DNA of 64,000 bases from Lewinellaceae bacterium (lineage in GTDB: Bacteria > Bacteroidota > Bacteroidia > Chitinophagales > Saprospiraceae): the NCBI GenBank assembly GCA_020636005.1, contig JACJYR010000001.1, positions 1,560,001-1,624,000 on the forward strand, written 5' to 3'. Positions 8,713 to 17,917 of the stretch are shown here, in pieces. The notes under the pieces are model-generated. The model saw only the letters and a program-made list of their open reading frames with translations, did not search any database and was not told where the DNA came from. A program made the translations under genes and the position numbers. How positions within the stretch are numbered: position 1 is the first letter of the stretch; each line of letters starts with the position of its first letter.

Positions 8713-9740
8713 TGTCAAATCAACCTGCCCATACCCTTAACGACAAGTACCTGCGCCTGTTCGGCATCCCGCTATCGGTGTTGGGGTTCACCCTGTCACA
8801 GATGGCGGTTTTCTTCGCCGGCAGGTGGGATTTGTGGTGGAAATATGCCCTCATCAGCCTGGTGTTCACGGCTTTGGTATGGGAGTTTTCACGAATCATT
8901 ATTCTTCGCACCCGCCGCCGCTTCCCGGATTTGCCGCAGACGAAAAAGCGCATTTTGTGGATGCTTTTTTTAATCATCCTGTTCATGGGCGTTTGGCAGG
9001 CCATCAATGCGTGGGCGATTGTGGCCATCGGGCTGGCATCGGTTGCCGGGGTTACATTTTTCCAAATATGGCTGACCGATTATTTGTGCTCGTTTTTTGT
9101 CATCGCTATCATTTGCGGGGCTTATGAGGCGATTTATTTTTTTGGTCAATATAAAAACGCCCTGCAAAAGGCAGAACACCTCAAAAAGCGGCAGGCTCAA
9201 CAGCGCCTCGATGCACTGAAAACCCGTGTCAATCCACACTTTTTGTTCAATTCATTGACCACGCTCTCGGCGCTCATTGGCGAGGATGCCCCGAAGGCGG
9301 AGCGCTTCGTGGACGAACTTTCAAAGGTCTATCGCTATCTGTTGAGGGCGGTTCGGCAGCCAACGGTGACGCTGGGCGAGGAGTTGCAGTTCGCTGAGTC
9401 CTATATTTTTTTGCTGAAAAACCGCTTCGAGGACGGGGCGTTTTCCCTATTATGCCAACCCCCGCATAACTTGGCAAACCTAGACCAAAACGTTCCCGCC
9501 CTGAGCCTGCAAAATACCATTGACTATCTCGTGCGCACCCAAAATTTGCCGCTGACTATCGAGCTGCAAGTGCTCGAAAAGCACCTTCAAATTACCTGTG
9601 GCCACCTGCCCAAAACCATCTCGTTCAATGCCCCCGACCATGACTGGAGCCAACTGGAGGCGCATGGGGCCAAGCAGGAAATCCAATCCCAACAACTGAA
9701 AATCCAAATCCCTTTCACCTCAAATTCACCCGATTTATGA
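8712..9740 (+). CDS. LytS-type histidine kinase with degenerate ATPase domain
   Basis: A 342-residue LytS/YehU-type sensor kinase with four hydrophobic segments in the first ~150 residues, then a coiled linker and the His_kinase block with NPHFLFNS (His176). The C-terminal ATPase region has lost its landmarks: the N-box is LQNTIDYLVRTQ rather than LVENAVKHN, and no GLxNxxxR G-box follows. It probably cannot bind ATP properly and may be a pseudokinase pairing with the intact kinase encoded next, whose gene overlaps by 4 bases (ATGA). The dimer-forming core is kept. Confidence 0.85.
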   Translation: MSNQPAHTLNDKYLRLFGIPLSVLGFTLSQMAVFFAGRWDLWWKYALISLVFTALVWEFSRIIILRTRRRFPDLPQTKKRILWMLFLIILFMGVWQAINAWAIVAIGLASVAGVTFFQIWLTDYLCSFFVIAIICGAYEAIYFFGQYKNALQKAEHLKKRQAQQRLDALKTRVNPHFLFNSLTTLSALIGEDAPKAERFVDELSKVYRYLLRAVRQPTVTLGEELQFAESYIFLLKNRFEDGAFSLLCQPPHNLANLDQNVPALSLQNTIDYLVRTQNLPLTIELQVLEKHLQITCGHLPKTISFNAPDHDWSQLEAHGAKQEIQSQQLKIQIPFTSNSPDL

Positions 9741-10768
9741 TGGAACGGCTGCATTTATTAATTCAAAAATATTGGATAGAAGTAGGGGTGCTGCTTCCGT
9801 TTATGGTCGCTATTTGTTTCGCCTTGTACGGCGACGCCTACGTGGCATCCTGGCGCAACTTCGCACGAATGACTTCCCCCTGGGTTTTTACGGTCGTCTT
9901 TGGGCCGATTGCCTGCCATTGGGTACGGGCTGAAACGCTGCAACGTTTCCCTAAACTGGATGACTGGCAAAAAAGGATTGCCTGGGGGCTTTCCGGACAT
10001 ATGTTGTTGTCCGTCGGGCTGGCATTGTTAACCTTTTTTACGCTGAATTTGCTGGGCTACGACGACCTTATCCCTTCTGAAAGCAAGTTTTATGGGCTAT
10101 TGGTTCTGATTGCTATGGCTGTCCTCATCTCTGTGATTTTTTATGAAAGTGCCACCTATTTTGCCAAATGGAAAGAAGCTATTTCCGAGAATGAACAAAT
10201 GGAAAAACTAACCCTCGAATCGCAGTACCGCAGCCTGCAAAACCAGCTCAACCCGCATTTTCTGTTCAACAGTTTCAACGTACTCTCCTCGCTCATCAGC
10301 GAAAGCCCCCGCCAGGCGGAGGACTTCGTGGACGAACTGTCCAACGTTTATCGCTACCTGCTCCGCTCCAACGAGCAGGAACTCGCTACCGTTGGCGAGG
10401 AACTGCGCTTCATCCGCTCTTTTTTCCACCTGTTGGAGACCCGCCACGAAAAGGGGATTTCTTTAGAAACAATAGTAAACAAAGGGGTTTTGGATAAAAA
10501 ACTGCCCACCCTCTCCTTACAGGTTCTGGTGGAAAATGCGGTGAAGCACAACGAAATCAGCCCGGAAAAACCATTGAAAATCGAGATACTGGAAAGCGGT
10601 CCAGCGCTCATCGTGCGGAACAATATGCAGCAGAAAGCCACTAAGCCATTGTCCAATCAGGTGGGGCTGGAGAACCTGCGGCAGCGGTACAAGCTGCTGG
10701 GGGTGGCGGGGTTTGCGGTGGAAGATGATGGGCGGGTTTTTAGCGTGGCTTTGCCCGTGCTGGGCTGA
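9737..10768 (+). CDS. LytS-type sensor histidine kinase (intact)
   Basis: A 343-residue inner-membrane kinase with four predicted membrane segments and a phospho-acceptor block NPHFLFNS (His174). An intact ATP site follows, with N-box LVENAVKHN and G-box VGLENLRQRY near the C-terminus. It is expected to pass phosphate to the LytTR regulator encoded 150 bases downstream. The start overlaps the stop of the preceding kinase, implying coupled translation; ATG 9737 and 9740 are both possible. The stimulus is unknown. Confidence 0.92.
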   Translation: MMERLHLLIQKYWIEVGVLLPFMVAICFALYGDAYVASWRNFARMTSPWVFTVVFGPIACHWVRAETLQRFPKLDDWQKRIAWGLSGHMLLSVGLALLTFFTLNLLGYDDLIPSESKFYGLLVLIAMAVLISVIFYESATYFAKWKEAISENEQMEKLTLESQYRSLQNQLNPHFLFNSFNVLSSLISESPRQAEDFVDELSNVYRYLLRSNEQELATVGEELRFIRSFFHLLETRHEKGISLETIVNKGVLDKKLPTLSLQVLVENAVKHNEISPEKPLKIEILESGPALIVRNNMQQKATKPLSNQVGLENLRQRYKLLGVAGFAVEDDGRVFSVALPVLG

Positions 10769-10919
10769 GAAGACTGTCATTTCGTACAGCACTTTCGACA
10801 CTTCATTCCAAAGCAATTCGCAAAACAGTTCCGAAGCTAACCATATTTGCAGTATCGGCATGAATAATAGTTCGCTATTGATTCATCACTCATCGTTCAT
10901 CATTCATCATTCTGAAACC

Positions 10920-11699
10920 ATGCAAGTCCTAATCGTAGAAGACGAACCACTCGCTGTCAAAAAACTCACCCGTTTGCTGTCGGAAGTTGCTTTCGATGTA
11001 AAAGTCGCAGGCACAGCGGGCAGTATCCGGGCCACAGTTGAATGGCTGGAAGCCAACCCGGCGCCCGACCTTATTTTTCTCGACATCGAACTGTCAGACG
11101 GGCAGAGCTTTGAGATTTTCCAGCGGACGAAGGTCAAAAGCCCCATCATTTTCGTCACCTCTTATGATGAGTTTGCCCTGCAAGCCTTCAAGGTGAACAG
11201 CGTGGACTACCTGCTGAAGCCTGTGCAGCGGGAGGATTTGGAGGCGGCCATCAATAAGTTTAGGGAACTGAAACAACAATATGTGCGGGAGGCCAACCCC
11301 ATTTCCGCCAATATCGAAAACCTGCTGATGTCGCTGACAGGCGGCGCTGCCACAAAGGAATACCGCAGCCGTTTTTTGGTGAAACACCTCCAGAAATTCG
11401 TGAGCGTGGAGGTCGGCGACATCGCTTATTTCTGGTCGGAAGGGCGGGTCAATTTTTTCAAAACAAAGGAAGGGCAACGCTACCTGGTGGAGTACACGAT
11501 GGAGGAAATCGAAGCCATGCTCAACCCCCGTGACTGGTTCCGGGTGAGCCGCCAGTTCATCGTCAGCGTGCCTTCGGTCAACGAAATTCACCCCTATTTC
11601 AACAACCGGCTAAGACTGCACTTGAAGCCGCAGGAACCGGAGGAAGTGACCGTGAGCCGGGAGCGGGTGGCAGACTTTAAGGTTTGGTTGGGGAAGTGA
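10920..11699 (+). CDS. LytTR-family response regulator
   Basis: A 259-residue regulator. The receiver domain is residues 1-120, with the acidic pocket E7/D8, phospho-acceptor Asp55 (FLDIE) and Lys100 (YLLKP). A LytTR DNA-binding domain covers about 150-259 (RSRFLVKH...RVNFF...RVSRQFIVS). An in-frame GTG/ATG extension exists upstream, but the ATG at 10920 starts the receiver fold exactly. It ends the three-gene kinase operon. Targets are probably promoter-proximal direct repeats, not identifiable here. A short CATCATT-type repeat lies just before the start. Confidence 0.93.
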   Translation: MQVLIVEDEPLAVKKLTRLLSEVAFDVKVAGTAGSIRATVEWLEANPAPDLIFLDIELSDGQSFEIFQRTKVKSPIIFVTSYDEFALQAFKVNSVDYLLKPVQREDLEAAINKFRELKQQYVREANPISANIENLLMSLTGGAATKEYRSRFLVKHLQKFVSVEVGDIAYFWSEGRVNFFKTKEGQRYLVEYTMEEIEAMLNPRDWFRVSRQFIVSVPSVNEIHPYFNNRLRLHLKPQEPEEVTVSRERVADFKVWLGK

Positions 11700-12004
11700 T
11701 TTTTAGAAATCAGGACTACCACTCCGTAATCAACAATACATGCGATGAATTGAGACTTGAACAGTGGGCTTTCACATCTTCGTGCGATTTCCCCAGCCCT
11801 CCTCATGCCCCCATTTTTGCACCGTAAAATAAATCAATTGGTAAAATGACGGTTCATGCCACCTTTTTATCAACTCGTGCTTCCGGTGCTGGCACACTGG
11901 CTTTCACAACGACAACTTTGCACCATCAAATCAATTGAAAACAATCACCCGATTTTTTAAAACCACATTGAACCAAACACAAACTATCTTTAATCAATAT
12001 CCAA
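11700..12004 (+). promoter_or_regulatory. Leader/promoter block shared with the 3697 gene
   Basis: CTTCGTGCGATTT at 11778-11790, TTTGCACC at 11817-11824, TTTGCACCATCAA at 11917-11929 and ATCACCCGATTTTTTAAAA from 11944 repeat the upstream block of the NTF2-like gene at 3697. The second TTTGC follows ACAAC, one base off a TAnnTTTG box. No gene is visible in this 305-base gap. Confidence 0.4.
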
Positions 12005-13240
12005 ATGAAAACAAATGTTGAATTTCCAGTTATCAGGTTCACCTTCATCGCCATGCTGCTCGTTCGGGCACTCCAGTTGACCGCCCAGCACCCTATCCTG
12101 GGCACCACCGATATCAATGCCTACATCAAGGAAGCACCAGGCTTGCCTGCCAATACTGCTGATGCGGCAAAACGTGCCTACGGCGCCAATCCGCTGCAAC
12201 CCGACCCCGCCTCAATGGACTATTTTTACCAGACTTTCGAGGATAAAGTGAACAGCCGCATTGAGGATTACCAGCAGTTTGCAAAGGAGAAAATGTCGAA
12301 TGCCAGCACCAGCCAGGCCGACTACGAACAGCAGGCAATAAGCATGGCGAACAGCAACCCCATCGTGGCCGGCATGGGCGGCTACGACAACATCAGCAAG
12401 ATGAGCGAAGCCGAAAGGAAGGCCGCCGCACAAAAGGCCGCCGAAGCCTACATGGCCAACCCGCAGGCGGCGCACGGTGGCATGCAGTCGGCGGGCATGG
12501 CAGCCATGCAGCAAAAAATCATGAGCGACCCGGAGTACAGGAAGAAATTTGAAAAGATGAGCGAAGCCGAAAAGGAGGCCGAGCTGCGCAAATACATGGT
12601 GAAAGACCAGCCCATGACGATGTCCACCGACCAGATGAAAGCCCGTGAACAAAGGATTGCCAGCGAGCAATCGCAGGCTGACCGGGTGCGGAATTCGCAG
12701 GAAATCCAGTTGAAAATCAGCGAAGTGCAGCAAAAGTTGGGCGATGTGGGCCAATGGCTGGGCGACAAACTGGCGGATATCCGCCAGCAGGGCAACGATA
12801 ACCACGACGCCATTTCGCAGGAAATCAGTGCCCGCTACAAAGCCATCCCGATGGTAGAACTGGGCGAATACGGGCACGACCACGACCCGGAGCAGGTGCG
12901 CCCGCTGCGCATCGAAGAGGCAAAACGGCACCGGGAGAGGGCACAGGCGGAGTTGAAACTAAACACCGCTGCCTTCGCCGAAGCGGCTGACCGTTACCAA
13001 AGCGTGGTGTCCGAATACCTCGATTTTTTGAAGGGCAGCTACGGCAAAATCTACGGCGGCGTTTCGCCAAAAGACATGCTGGAAGGCACGAACACGGAGC
13101 AACCGCTGGTAGCTTTCGAGGCGGGGCTGGTTGGCATTGCGCTGGAAATGAGCAAAAAGTCCAGGGAACTGACTTCGGAAGCAGCGCAGTGGGAGGCGAA
13201 TTATGTGCAGGTGACGCAGTCGTTCCAGGCTGGAAAATAA
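12005..13240 (+). CDS. Secreted coiled-coil protein of unknown function
   Basis: A 411-residue protein with a signal peptide (hydrophobic core about residues 11-26, ending TAQHP). The mature part is almost all charged or alanine-rich helix: SEAERKAAAQKAAEAYM, EKMSEAEKEAELRKYM and a long heptad-like stretch after residue 200. A MANPQAAHGGMQSAGMAAMQQK segment is Met/Gly/Ala-rich. No catalytic motif and no T9SS tail is seen. It may be a periplasmic scaffold. I do not recognise the family. Confidence 0.6.
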   Translation: MKTNVEFPVIRFTFIAMLLVRALQLTAQHPILGTTDINAYIKEAPGLPANTADAAKRAYGANPLQPDPASMDYFYQTFEDKVNSRIEDYQQFAKEKMSNASTSQADYEQQAISMANSNPIVAGMGGYDNISKMSEAERKAAAQKAAEAYMANPQAAHGGMQSAGMAAMQQKIMSDPEYRKKFEKMSEAEKEAELRKYMVKDQPMTMSTDQMKAREQRIASEQSQADRVRNSQEIQLKISEVQQKLGDVGQWLGDKLADIRQQGNDNHDAISQEISARYKAIPMVELGEYGHDHDPEQVRPLRIEEAKRHRERAQAELKLNTAAFAEAADRYQSVVSEYLDFLKGSYGKIYGGVSPKDMLEGTNTEQPLVAFEAGLVGIALEMSKKSRELTSEAAQWEANYVQVTQSFQAGK

Positions 13241-13359
13241 GGGGTAGATAGATAAGGCGAGTGGTTGGAAAAAGAGTTGTTGGAGATGCTTAATTTGCAA
13301 GGTGGCAAGGCTAGCGTTGCTTACGTGACAGAAAGGAATTGCACTGCCGGTTTTTCTTA

Positions 13360-13767
13360 TCAAATGTTGAATAGTTCTTTGAATTCAGCAACCGTAACGG
13401 TTTTTGTCTTATAAAATTCATTAGGTTTAAGTGCCCTAAGATGCCTGTCTTCGCTGACGATATAATCAGCATTGCAAGCAATGGCACAATCAACGAACTT
13501 ATTGTCATCAGGATCTTTTTCGACCAGTTGCCAGAAAAAATATTTTTCTACTTTAATATGGTTTGGAAGTTGGAGAATGGTACTTACTGCAATATCGGCG
13601 GTGATTGAGTCCATGTGCTCTTCGATAACTTCGGCGTATTCGTCAAGGATGTCAGTGGTGACACATATTGTAAATTTCCCATTTTCAAGCAGTAGCATAA
13701 TCCAATGAAAAGGGGAACGTTCGGAGACAGAAACCAACACTGCATTTGTATCAAGGACAACCCTCAT
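13360..13767 (-). CDS. PIN-domain toxin
   Basis: A 135-residue PIN-fold RNase-like toxin of the putative toxin-antitoxin PIN family. Acidic metal ligands are visible: Asp6 (VVLDTNAVL), Glu in YAEVIEEH, and FVDCAIACNADYIVSEDRHL carrying two more Asp/Glu. Such proteins cleave RNA when free of their antitoxin. The ATG overlaps the stop of the antitoxin gene by 4 bases. All catalytic acids appear present, so it should be functional. Confidence 0.88.
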   Translation of the reverse strand: MRVVLDTNAVLVSVSERSPFHWIMLLLENGKFTICVTTDILDEYAEVIEEHMDSITADIAVSTILQLPNHIKVEKYFFWQLVEKDPDDNKFVDCAIACNADYIVSEDRHLRALKPNEFYKTKTVTVAEFKELFNI

Positions 13768-14036
13768 ATATGGGCAGTTTTTCGCTTGGCAAGGTACTCA
13801 TCCTGGGATTTATAGGGCTTTCGCAAATCGGCTTTTAACAACCTTTCCATATCCTCGGCGGTGTACCCTTTTTCGTCCCAAGCTTTGTTGGCTGCTTCTT
13901 TTAGCTTTTTGAAACGCCAGGCAACGAGCATTTGCTTGAGCTCAACCAACTCATCATCGGAATAATTATCGGCAAATAGTTCCAACAGTTCAATTTGGAC
14001 ATTGCTCAACGGAGATTTCAAGGAAGTTTGCATCAT
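13764..14036 (-). CDS. Antitoxin of the PIN toxin
   Basis: A 90-residue, mostly helical, charged protein directly upstream of and overlapping the PIN gene (ATGA). The N-terminal part (VQIELLELFADNYSDDELVELKQML) is probably the dimer/operator-binding region; the C-terminal Lys/Asp-rich tail (DEYLAKRKTAHI) would wrap the toxin. The family is seen beside PIN toxins in Bacteroidota. The role rests on context. Two tandem ATGs form the start. Confidence 0.75.
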   Translation of the reverse strand: MMQTSLKSPLSNVQIELLELFADNYSDDELVELKQMLVAWRFKKLKEAANKAWDEKGYTAEDMERLLKADLRKPYKSQDEYLAKRKTAHI

Positions 14037-14129
14037 TTTTTTTTACAAAGTAAGAATAGTTTTGGGAAAAACCCAAGTCAAACCCTCCTGTACGTCTTCG
14101 CAACAAATTTCATTTCACAAAACCCAACC

Positions 14130-15296
14130 ATGAAAATCACCATCATAGGCGCAGGTATCGGCGGCCTGGCCACGGCCATTGCCCTGCGCAAATTCAGGCC
14201 CGACATTGAACTCGAAATCTTCGAGGGAAGCCCCGAACTAAAGGCAGTCGGGGCAGGCTTGGGACTTGCCGCCAATGCGGTGGCGGCCCTTGACCAAATC
14301 GGGATAAAAGAACAGGTGCTGTCGGTCAGCAACGTCCTCGACAGCTTCCGCATCCTCGATGCCAAGGGGCGGTTGATTTCGCAGACGAACAACATGGCCA
14401 TCAACCGCAACTTGCAGGTTATCAGCAATTTCAGCGTACATCGGGCGGACTTGCAGCGGGTTTTGCTGGCGCAAATCCCCGACGTGCCGGTACACCTGAA
14501 CAAACGGGTTTGGGACTTCAACCAGGAAGGCGACACCGTCCACATTCGGTTTGCCGATGGCGCTAAAACGGAGACAGATTTCGTGATTGCCGCCGACGGC
14601 ATCCATTCCATTTTCAGGGAAAAACTGTTGCCGGAAAGCACCATCCGGTTTGCTGGGTACACCTGCTGGCGGGGGGTGGCAGATTTGTCAAATTTCAAAA
14701 AATTGACTAACCTCAATCCGAAAATCGCCTCCGAAAGCTGGGGCCTCGGCCAGCGCTTCGGCATCGTGCCGCTCACGGACGGGCGCATTTACTGGTTCGC
14801 CTGCATCAATGCGCCGAAAGCCAAGGACGTGCGTTTTGCGGCCTTTGGCCAAAAAGAACTGGCAGAGGCGTTCGGCGGCTTCCATGCCCCCGTCGGGGAA
14901 CTCATCCAAATGACAGCGCCGGAAAAGATTTTATGGAACGACATCCTCGACTTTGCACCGGTACAACAATTCGCTTTCGGGCGGGTACTGCTGCTCGGCG
15001 ACGCCGCCCACGCCACCACGCCGAACATGGGACAGGGCGCTTGCCAGGCCATTGAGGATGCAGCGATTTTGGGTAAAATATTGGCGAAAAACCTCGGCCC
15101 GCAGGCAGCTTTCCAGGCTTTTGAGGAAAAACGCCTGAAGCGGACGGCCTTTATCGTCAAGCGCTCCTGGCAGTTGGGAAAGCTGGCTCAAGTGGGCAAC
15201 CCATTGCTGGCTGGCCTGCGCAATTTCCTTCTGCGGCAGGTGCCGGAGCGAATGAACGAGCAGCAGGTAAAGGCGCTCTTAAACGTAGAATTTTAA
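14130..15296 (+). CDS. FAD-dependent aromatic-type monooxygenase
   Basis: A 388-residue flavoprotein of the PHBH fold (salicylate/zeaxanthin-epoxidase-like, pfam FAD_binding_3). The N-terminal FAD loop is GAGIGGLATA (residues 7-16). An ADGIHS motif binds NAD(P)H and FAD. A GDAAHATTPNMGQGACQAIEDA stretch contacts the FAD ribose. It should hydroxylate or epoxidise a ring or double bond with O2 and NAD(P)H; the substrate is unknown. The ATG at 14130 starts directly on the FAD-binding strand, so the upstream in-frame extension is rejected. Confidence 0.88.
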   Translation: MKITIIGAGIGGLATAIALRKFRPDIELEIFEGSPELKAVGAGLGLAANAVAALDQIGIKEQVLSVSNVLDSFRILDAKGRLISQTNNMAINRNLQVISNFSVHRADLQRVLLAQIPDVPVHLNKRVWDFNQEGDTVHIRFADGAKTETDFVIAADGIHSIFREKLLPESTIRFAGYTCWRGVADLSNFKKLTNLNPKIASESWGLGQRFGIVPLTDGRIYWFACINAPKAKDVRFAAFGQKELAEAFGGFHAPVGELIQMTAPEKILWNDILDFAPVQQFAFGRVLLLGDAAHATTPNMGQGACQAIEDAAILGKILAKNLGPQAAFQAFEEKRLKRTAFIVKRSWQLGKLAQVGNPLLAGLRNFLLRQVPERMNEQQVKALLNVEF

Positions 15297-15465
15297 CAAC
15301 AACTAAAATCATTTCAGTACATCATTGAAATTCGTTTGGGTTATTCGGGTTAAAAAAATCAAATAAACACTTGATAATCAGCTGCATAAATCGACTTACT
15401 GCCGTGAATCTTCGATTTCAAACAATTTCAAACAACTCAAACGATCTCAAACAATTACTTATCCA

Positions 15466-15636
15466 ATGAAACCTTATCGGATACTAATCGCCACGGCCTG
15501 GTGCATCGTCGTCGGGGCGGTGCTGACGCTGTTCATTTCCCTTTTGCCTGGCAAAACAGGGCATGCGACAAAATTGAAAACACCTACGACAAATGTGGAA
15601 ACGCAACAGGGCAGTGCGCCTGCATCTTTGCCCTGA
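15466..15636 (+). CDS. Small membrane protein
   Basis: Fifty-six codons: a basic N-terminus (MKPYRI), one hydrophobic segment at about residues 6-28, then a Thr/Lys-rich tail. An AT-rich leader with tandem TTCAAACAA-like units precedes it. The length and Met-Lys start are typical of small membrane proteins, but nothing confirms expression. Unknown function. Confidence 0.4.
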   Translation: MKPYRILIATAWCIVVGAVLTLFISLLPGKTGHATKLKTPTTNVETQQGSAPASLP

Positions 15637-15823
15637 GCAGATGAAAACAATTTTTTACCCCAAAATCCAAAAAACAAACGGCTCCGTAATTGACGAAGCG
15701 GCGGCCATCAGGCCAAATGAAACCAAACTTTTTTTAAACTACAAAGGGCGATAGGGAAATGGGTAAAGTTGTTTTGCCTGCTTTTCGACCGTCCTATTTT
15801 TCACCAACCAACAATTCTACATT

Positions 15824-16009
15824 ATGAAAAAGGTAATAAAAATTGCCGGCATCGTGCTCGGAGTTATTGTGTTGTTGATGGGCATGGCCGCAGGCTGTGC
15901 CTTTTTCTTTTTAAATCCTTCAATTAAAGATTACTTAATACTGCCTTCAAGCCTGCTTCACATAGCCGCCCAATCTTTGCGCCATCATTTTGTTGCTGAC
16001 TTCATTTAA
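15824..16009 (+). CDS. Short membrane-anchored ORF, probably truncated
   Basis: Sixty-one codons: MKKVIKIAGIVLGVIVLLMG opens a strong signal anchor of the kind seen on larger Bacteroidota envelope proteins. After residue ~35 the sequence becomes unremarkable and runs into a CAATCTTTGCGCCATCA stretch that resembles the promoter blocks at 3631 and 11917. This suggests a gene front fused to unrelated non-coding DNA. Low confidence as a real product. Confidence 0.35.
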   Translation: MKKVIKIAGIVLGVIVLLMGMAAGCAFFFLNPSIKDYLILPSSLLHIAAQSLRHHFVADFI

Positions 16010-16050
16010 TTTTTATTTCCCGCCTTACTACCCAATGTCGCTAACGCCGT

Positions 16051-16085
16051 AAGCCTGTATCGCCCGATACAGGCTTGCTTTTTTT
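16051..16085 (+). terminator. Rho-independent terminator
   Basis: AAGCCTGTATC (16051-16061) pairs perfectly with GATACAGGCTT (16066-16076) around a GCCC loop, followed by GC and seven T. Confidence 0.75.
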
Positions 16086-16251
16086 ATGTCCGGGCCTTTT
16101 GTACCTTGCCGCTCTTCTTTTTTTTGAAGATGTGAGGGGTGAGAAAGTGAGAAGTGAAATGGGTTGATTTTCAGATCAGTTTTTTCTACTTGCCACCCTT
16201 CACGGCCCGATAACCGGAGCTTTTTTCAGCGCAAATACAAACACTTATTAC

Positions 16252-17655
16252 ATGAAAATAAAATTCTGCGGAGCAGCCCGCGAAGTGACCGGCAGCGCAC
16301 ACCTCATCACCCTGGACGACGGTTTTAAAATCCTGCTGGACTGCGGCCTGTACCAGGGCTACAGCGACAAGATGAAGGATTTCAACGAAACCTGGCTGTT
16401 TGACCCCAGGGAAATCAACTGTGTCGTCCTTTCCCATGCCCATATTGATCATAGTGGCCGCCTGCCCAAATTGATCAGGGACGGCTACAATGGCCCCATC
16501 TACTGCACTCATGCGACCCGGAGCCTTTGTGCCATCATGTTGCTGGACAGTGCGCTCATCCAGGAGCGGGATGCGGAATTTTACAACAAGCACCGGGGGA
16601 AAAAAACCGGGAAAACCAGGGAGCCGCTCTACGACAAAAACGATGTGAAGCGGACGATGGACAAATTCATCACCTATGGCTATGGAAAAACTTTTGAAGT
16701 TTATCCTGGCGTCGAAGTGGTGTTCCAGGACGCAGGGCACATCCTGGGGAGTGCCAGCGTGGGGTTAAAAATAGCCGAAAAAAATGGCGAAAATATCCGC
16801 TTTGGCTTTACCGGGGACATCGGCCGGCCCAACCGCCCCATCCTACGCGACCCGCAGCCAATGGACAACCTGGACTACCTCATTTGCGAAAGCACCTATG
16901 GCGACAAGGAACACGAAGCTGCACCGGAGGAGGTGGACCACCTATTGCGGATTATCAAAGAAACCTGCCTGGAGAAAAAGGGGAAACTCATCATCCCGGC
17001 CTTCAGCGTGGGCCGCACGCAGGAGATCGTCTATATCATGGATAAACTGGAACATGCCGGCAAACTGCCAAAAGTGCCCGTTTACGTGGACAGCCCATTG
17101 GCGGTGAACGCCACTATCATTTTTGGTTCACACCCGGAGTGCTACGATTCGGAACTCAGTTCCTACCTGCTAAAAGACCCCAACCCCTTCGGTTTCAACA
17201 ATTTGACCTACATCAAAGAAGTGGAGCAATCAAAGCGGCTGAACAATTCCAAGGAACCCTGCATTATCATCAGTGCGTCCGGCATGGCCAATGCGGGCCG
17301 GGTGAAGCACCATTTGTACAACAATATTTCCAACCCGGCCAACACCGTGCTCATCGTCGGGTACTGCTCGCCGGATACACCGGGCGGCGCCCTGCGCCGG
17401 GGCGAAAAGTTTCTCCGGCTGTTTGGCGAATCCAAGCAGGTGCGCTGCGACGTGGAGGTGATGGACTCCTTCTCCGCCCATGCCGACCGCTCAGAGATCG
17501 CAGATTTTGTGGCCAACCAGCGCAATTCGGTCAGGAAATTGTTTTTGGTGCATGGTGAAATAGAAAGGCAGGAAGCCTTGAAATCCTACCTGGGCGAGCG
17601 GGGTTTCGACAAAATTGAAATCCCGGTGCTGGGGCAGGAGTACAATGTTTTTTGA
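16252..17655 (+). CDS. Beta-CASP metallo-beta-lactamase-fold RNase-like hydrolase
   Basis: A 467-residue protein of the MBL/beta-CASP group (YsiN/CPSF73-like, COG1236). The zinc motif HAHIDHSG lies near residue 65. Further MBL ligands appear in DAGHILGSASV and FTGDIGR, and beta-CASP motifs in PAFSVGRTQE, ISASGMANAGRVKHH and the C-terminal SFSAHAD. Members cleave or trim RNA. The start ATG is 4 codons before the first strand of the fold. It is monocistronic, following a terminator. Confidence 0.92.
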   Translation: MKIKFCGAAREVTGSAHLITLDDGFKILLDCGLYQGYSDKMKDFNETWLFDPREINCVVLSHAHIDHSGRLPKLIRDGYNGPIYCTHATRSLCAIMLLDSALIQERDAEFYNKHRGKKTGKTREPLYDKNDVKRTMDKFITYGYGKTFEVYPGVEVVFQDAGHILGSASVGLKIAEKNGENIRFGFTGDIGRPNRPILRDPQPMDNLDYLICESTYGDKEHEAAPEEVDHLLRIIKETCLEKKGKLIIPAFSVGRTQEIVYIMDKLEHAGKLPKVPVYVDSPLAVNATIIFGSHPECYDSELSSYLLKDPNPFGFNNLTYIKEVEQSKRLNNSKEPCIIISASGMANAGRVKHHLYNNISNPANTVLIVGYCSPDTPGGALRRGEKFLRLFGESKQVRCDVEVMDSFSAHADRSEIADFVANQRNSVRKLFLVHGEIERQEALKSYLGERGFDKIEIPVLGQEYNVF

Positions 17656-17917
17656 AAAATAAACGATAAAGGGTAAACAATGACCTGGAATTGTGCCCGT
17701 CAGCTATCATTCATCGTTTCCGTATGCAATTTGCCCTGCTTTAGCTTCTACCTGACACACTGGCTTACGAGTTCCCCCGCGTACCCAACCAAAACGGGTT
17801 CTTGCCCGTAACCTGAACCGGCGACAACCAATCAGTGGTTGGAGCAGTTAATTTTGTAAATGAAACCTGGCCCGCCCTGAAAAACAGGGCAGCTTGGAAC
17901 ATGAAAAATGATACCTG

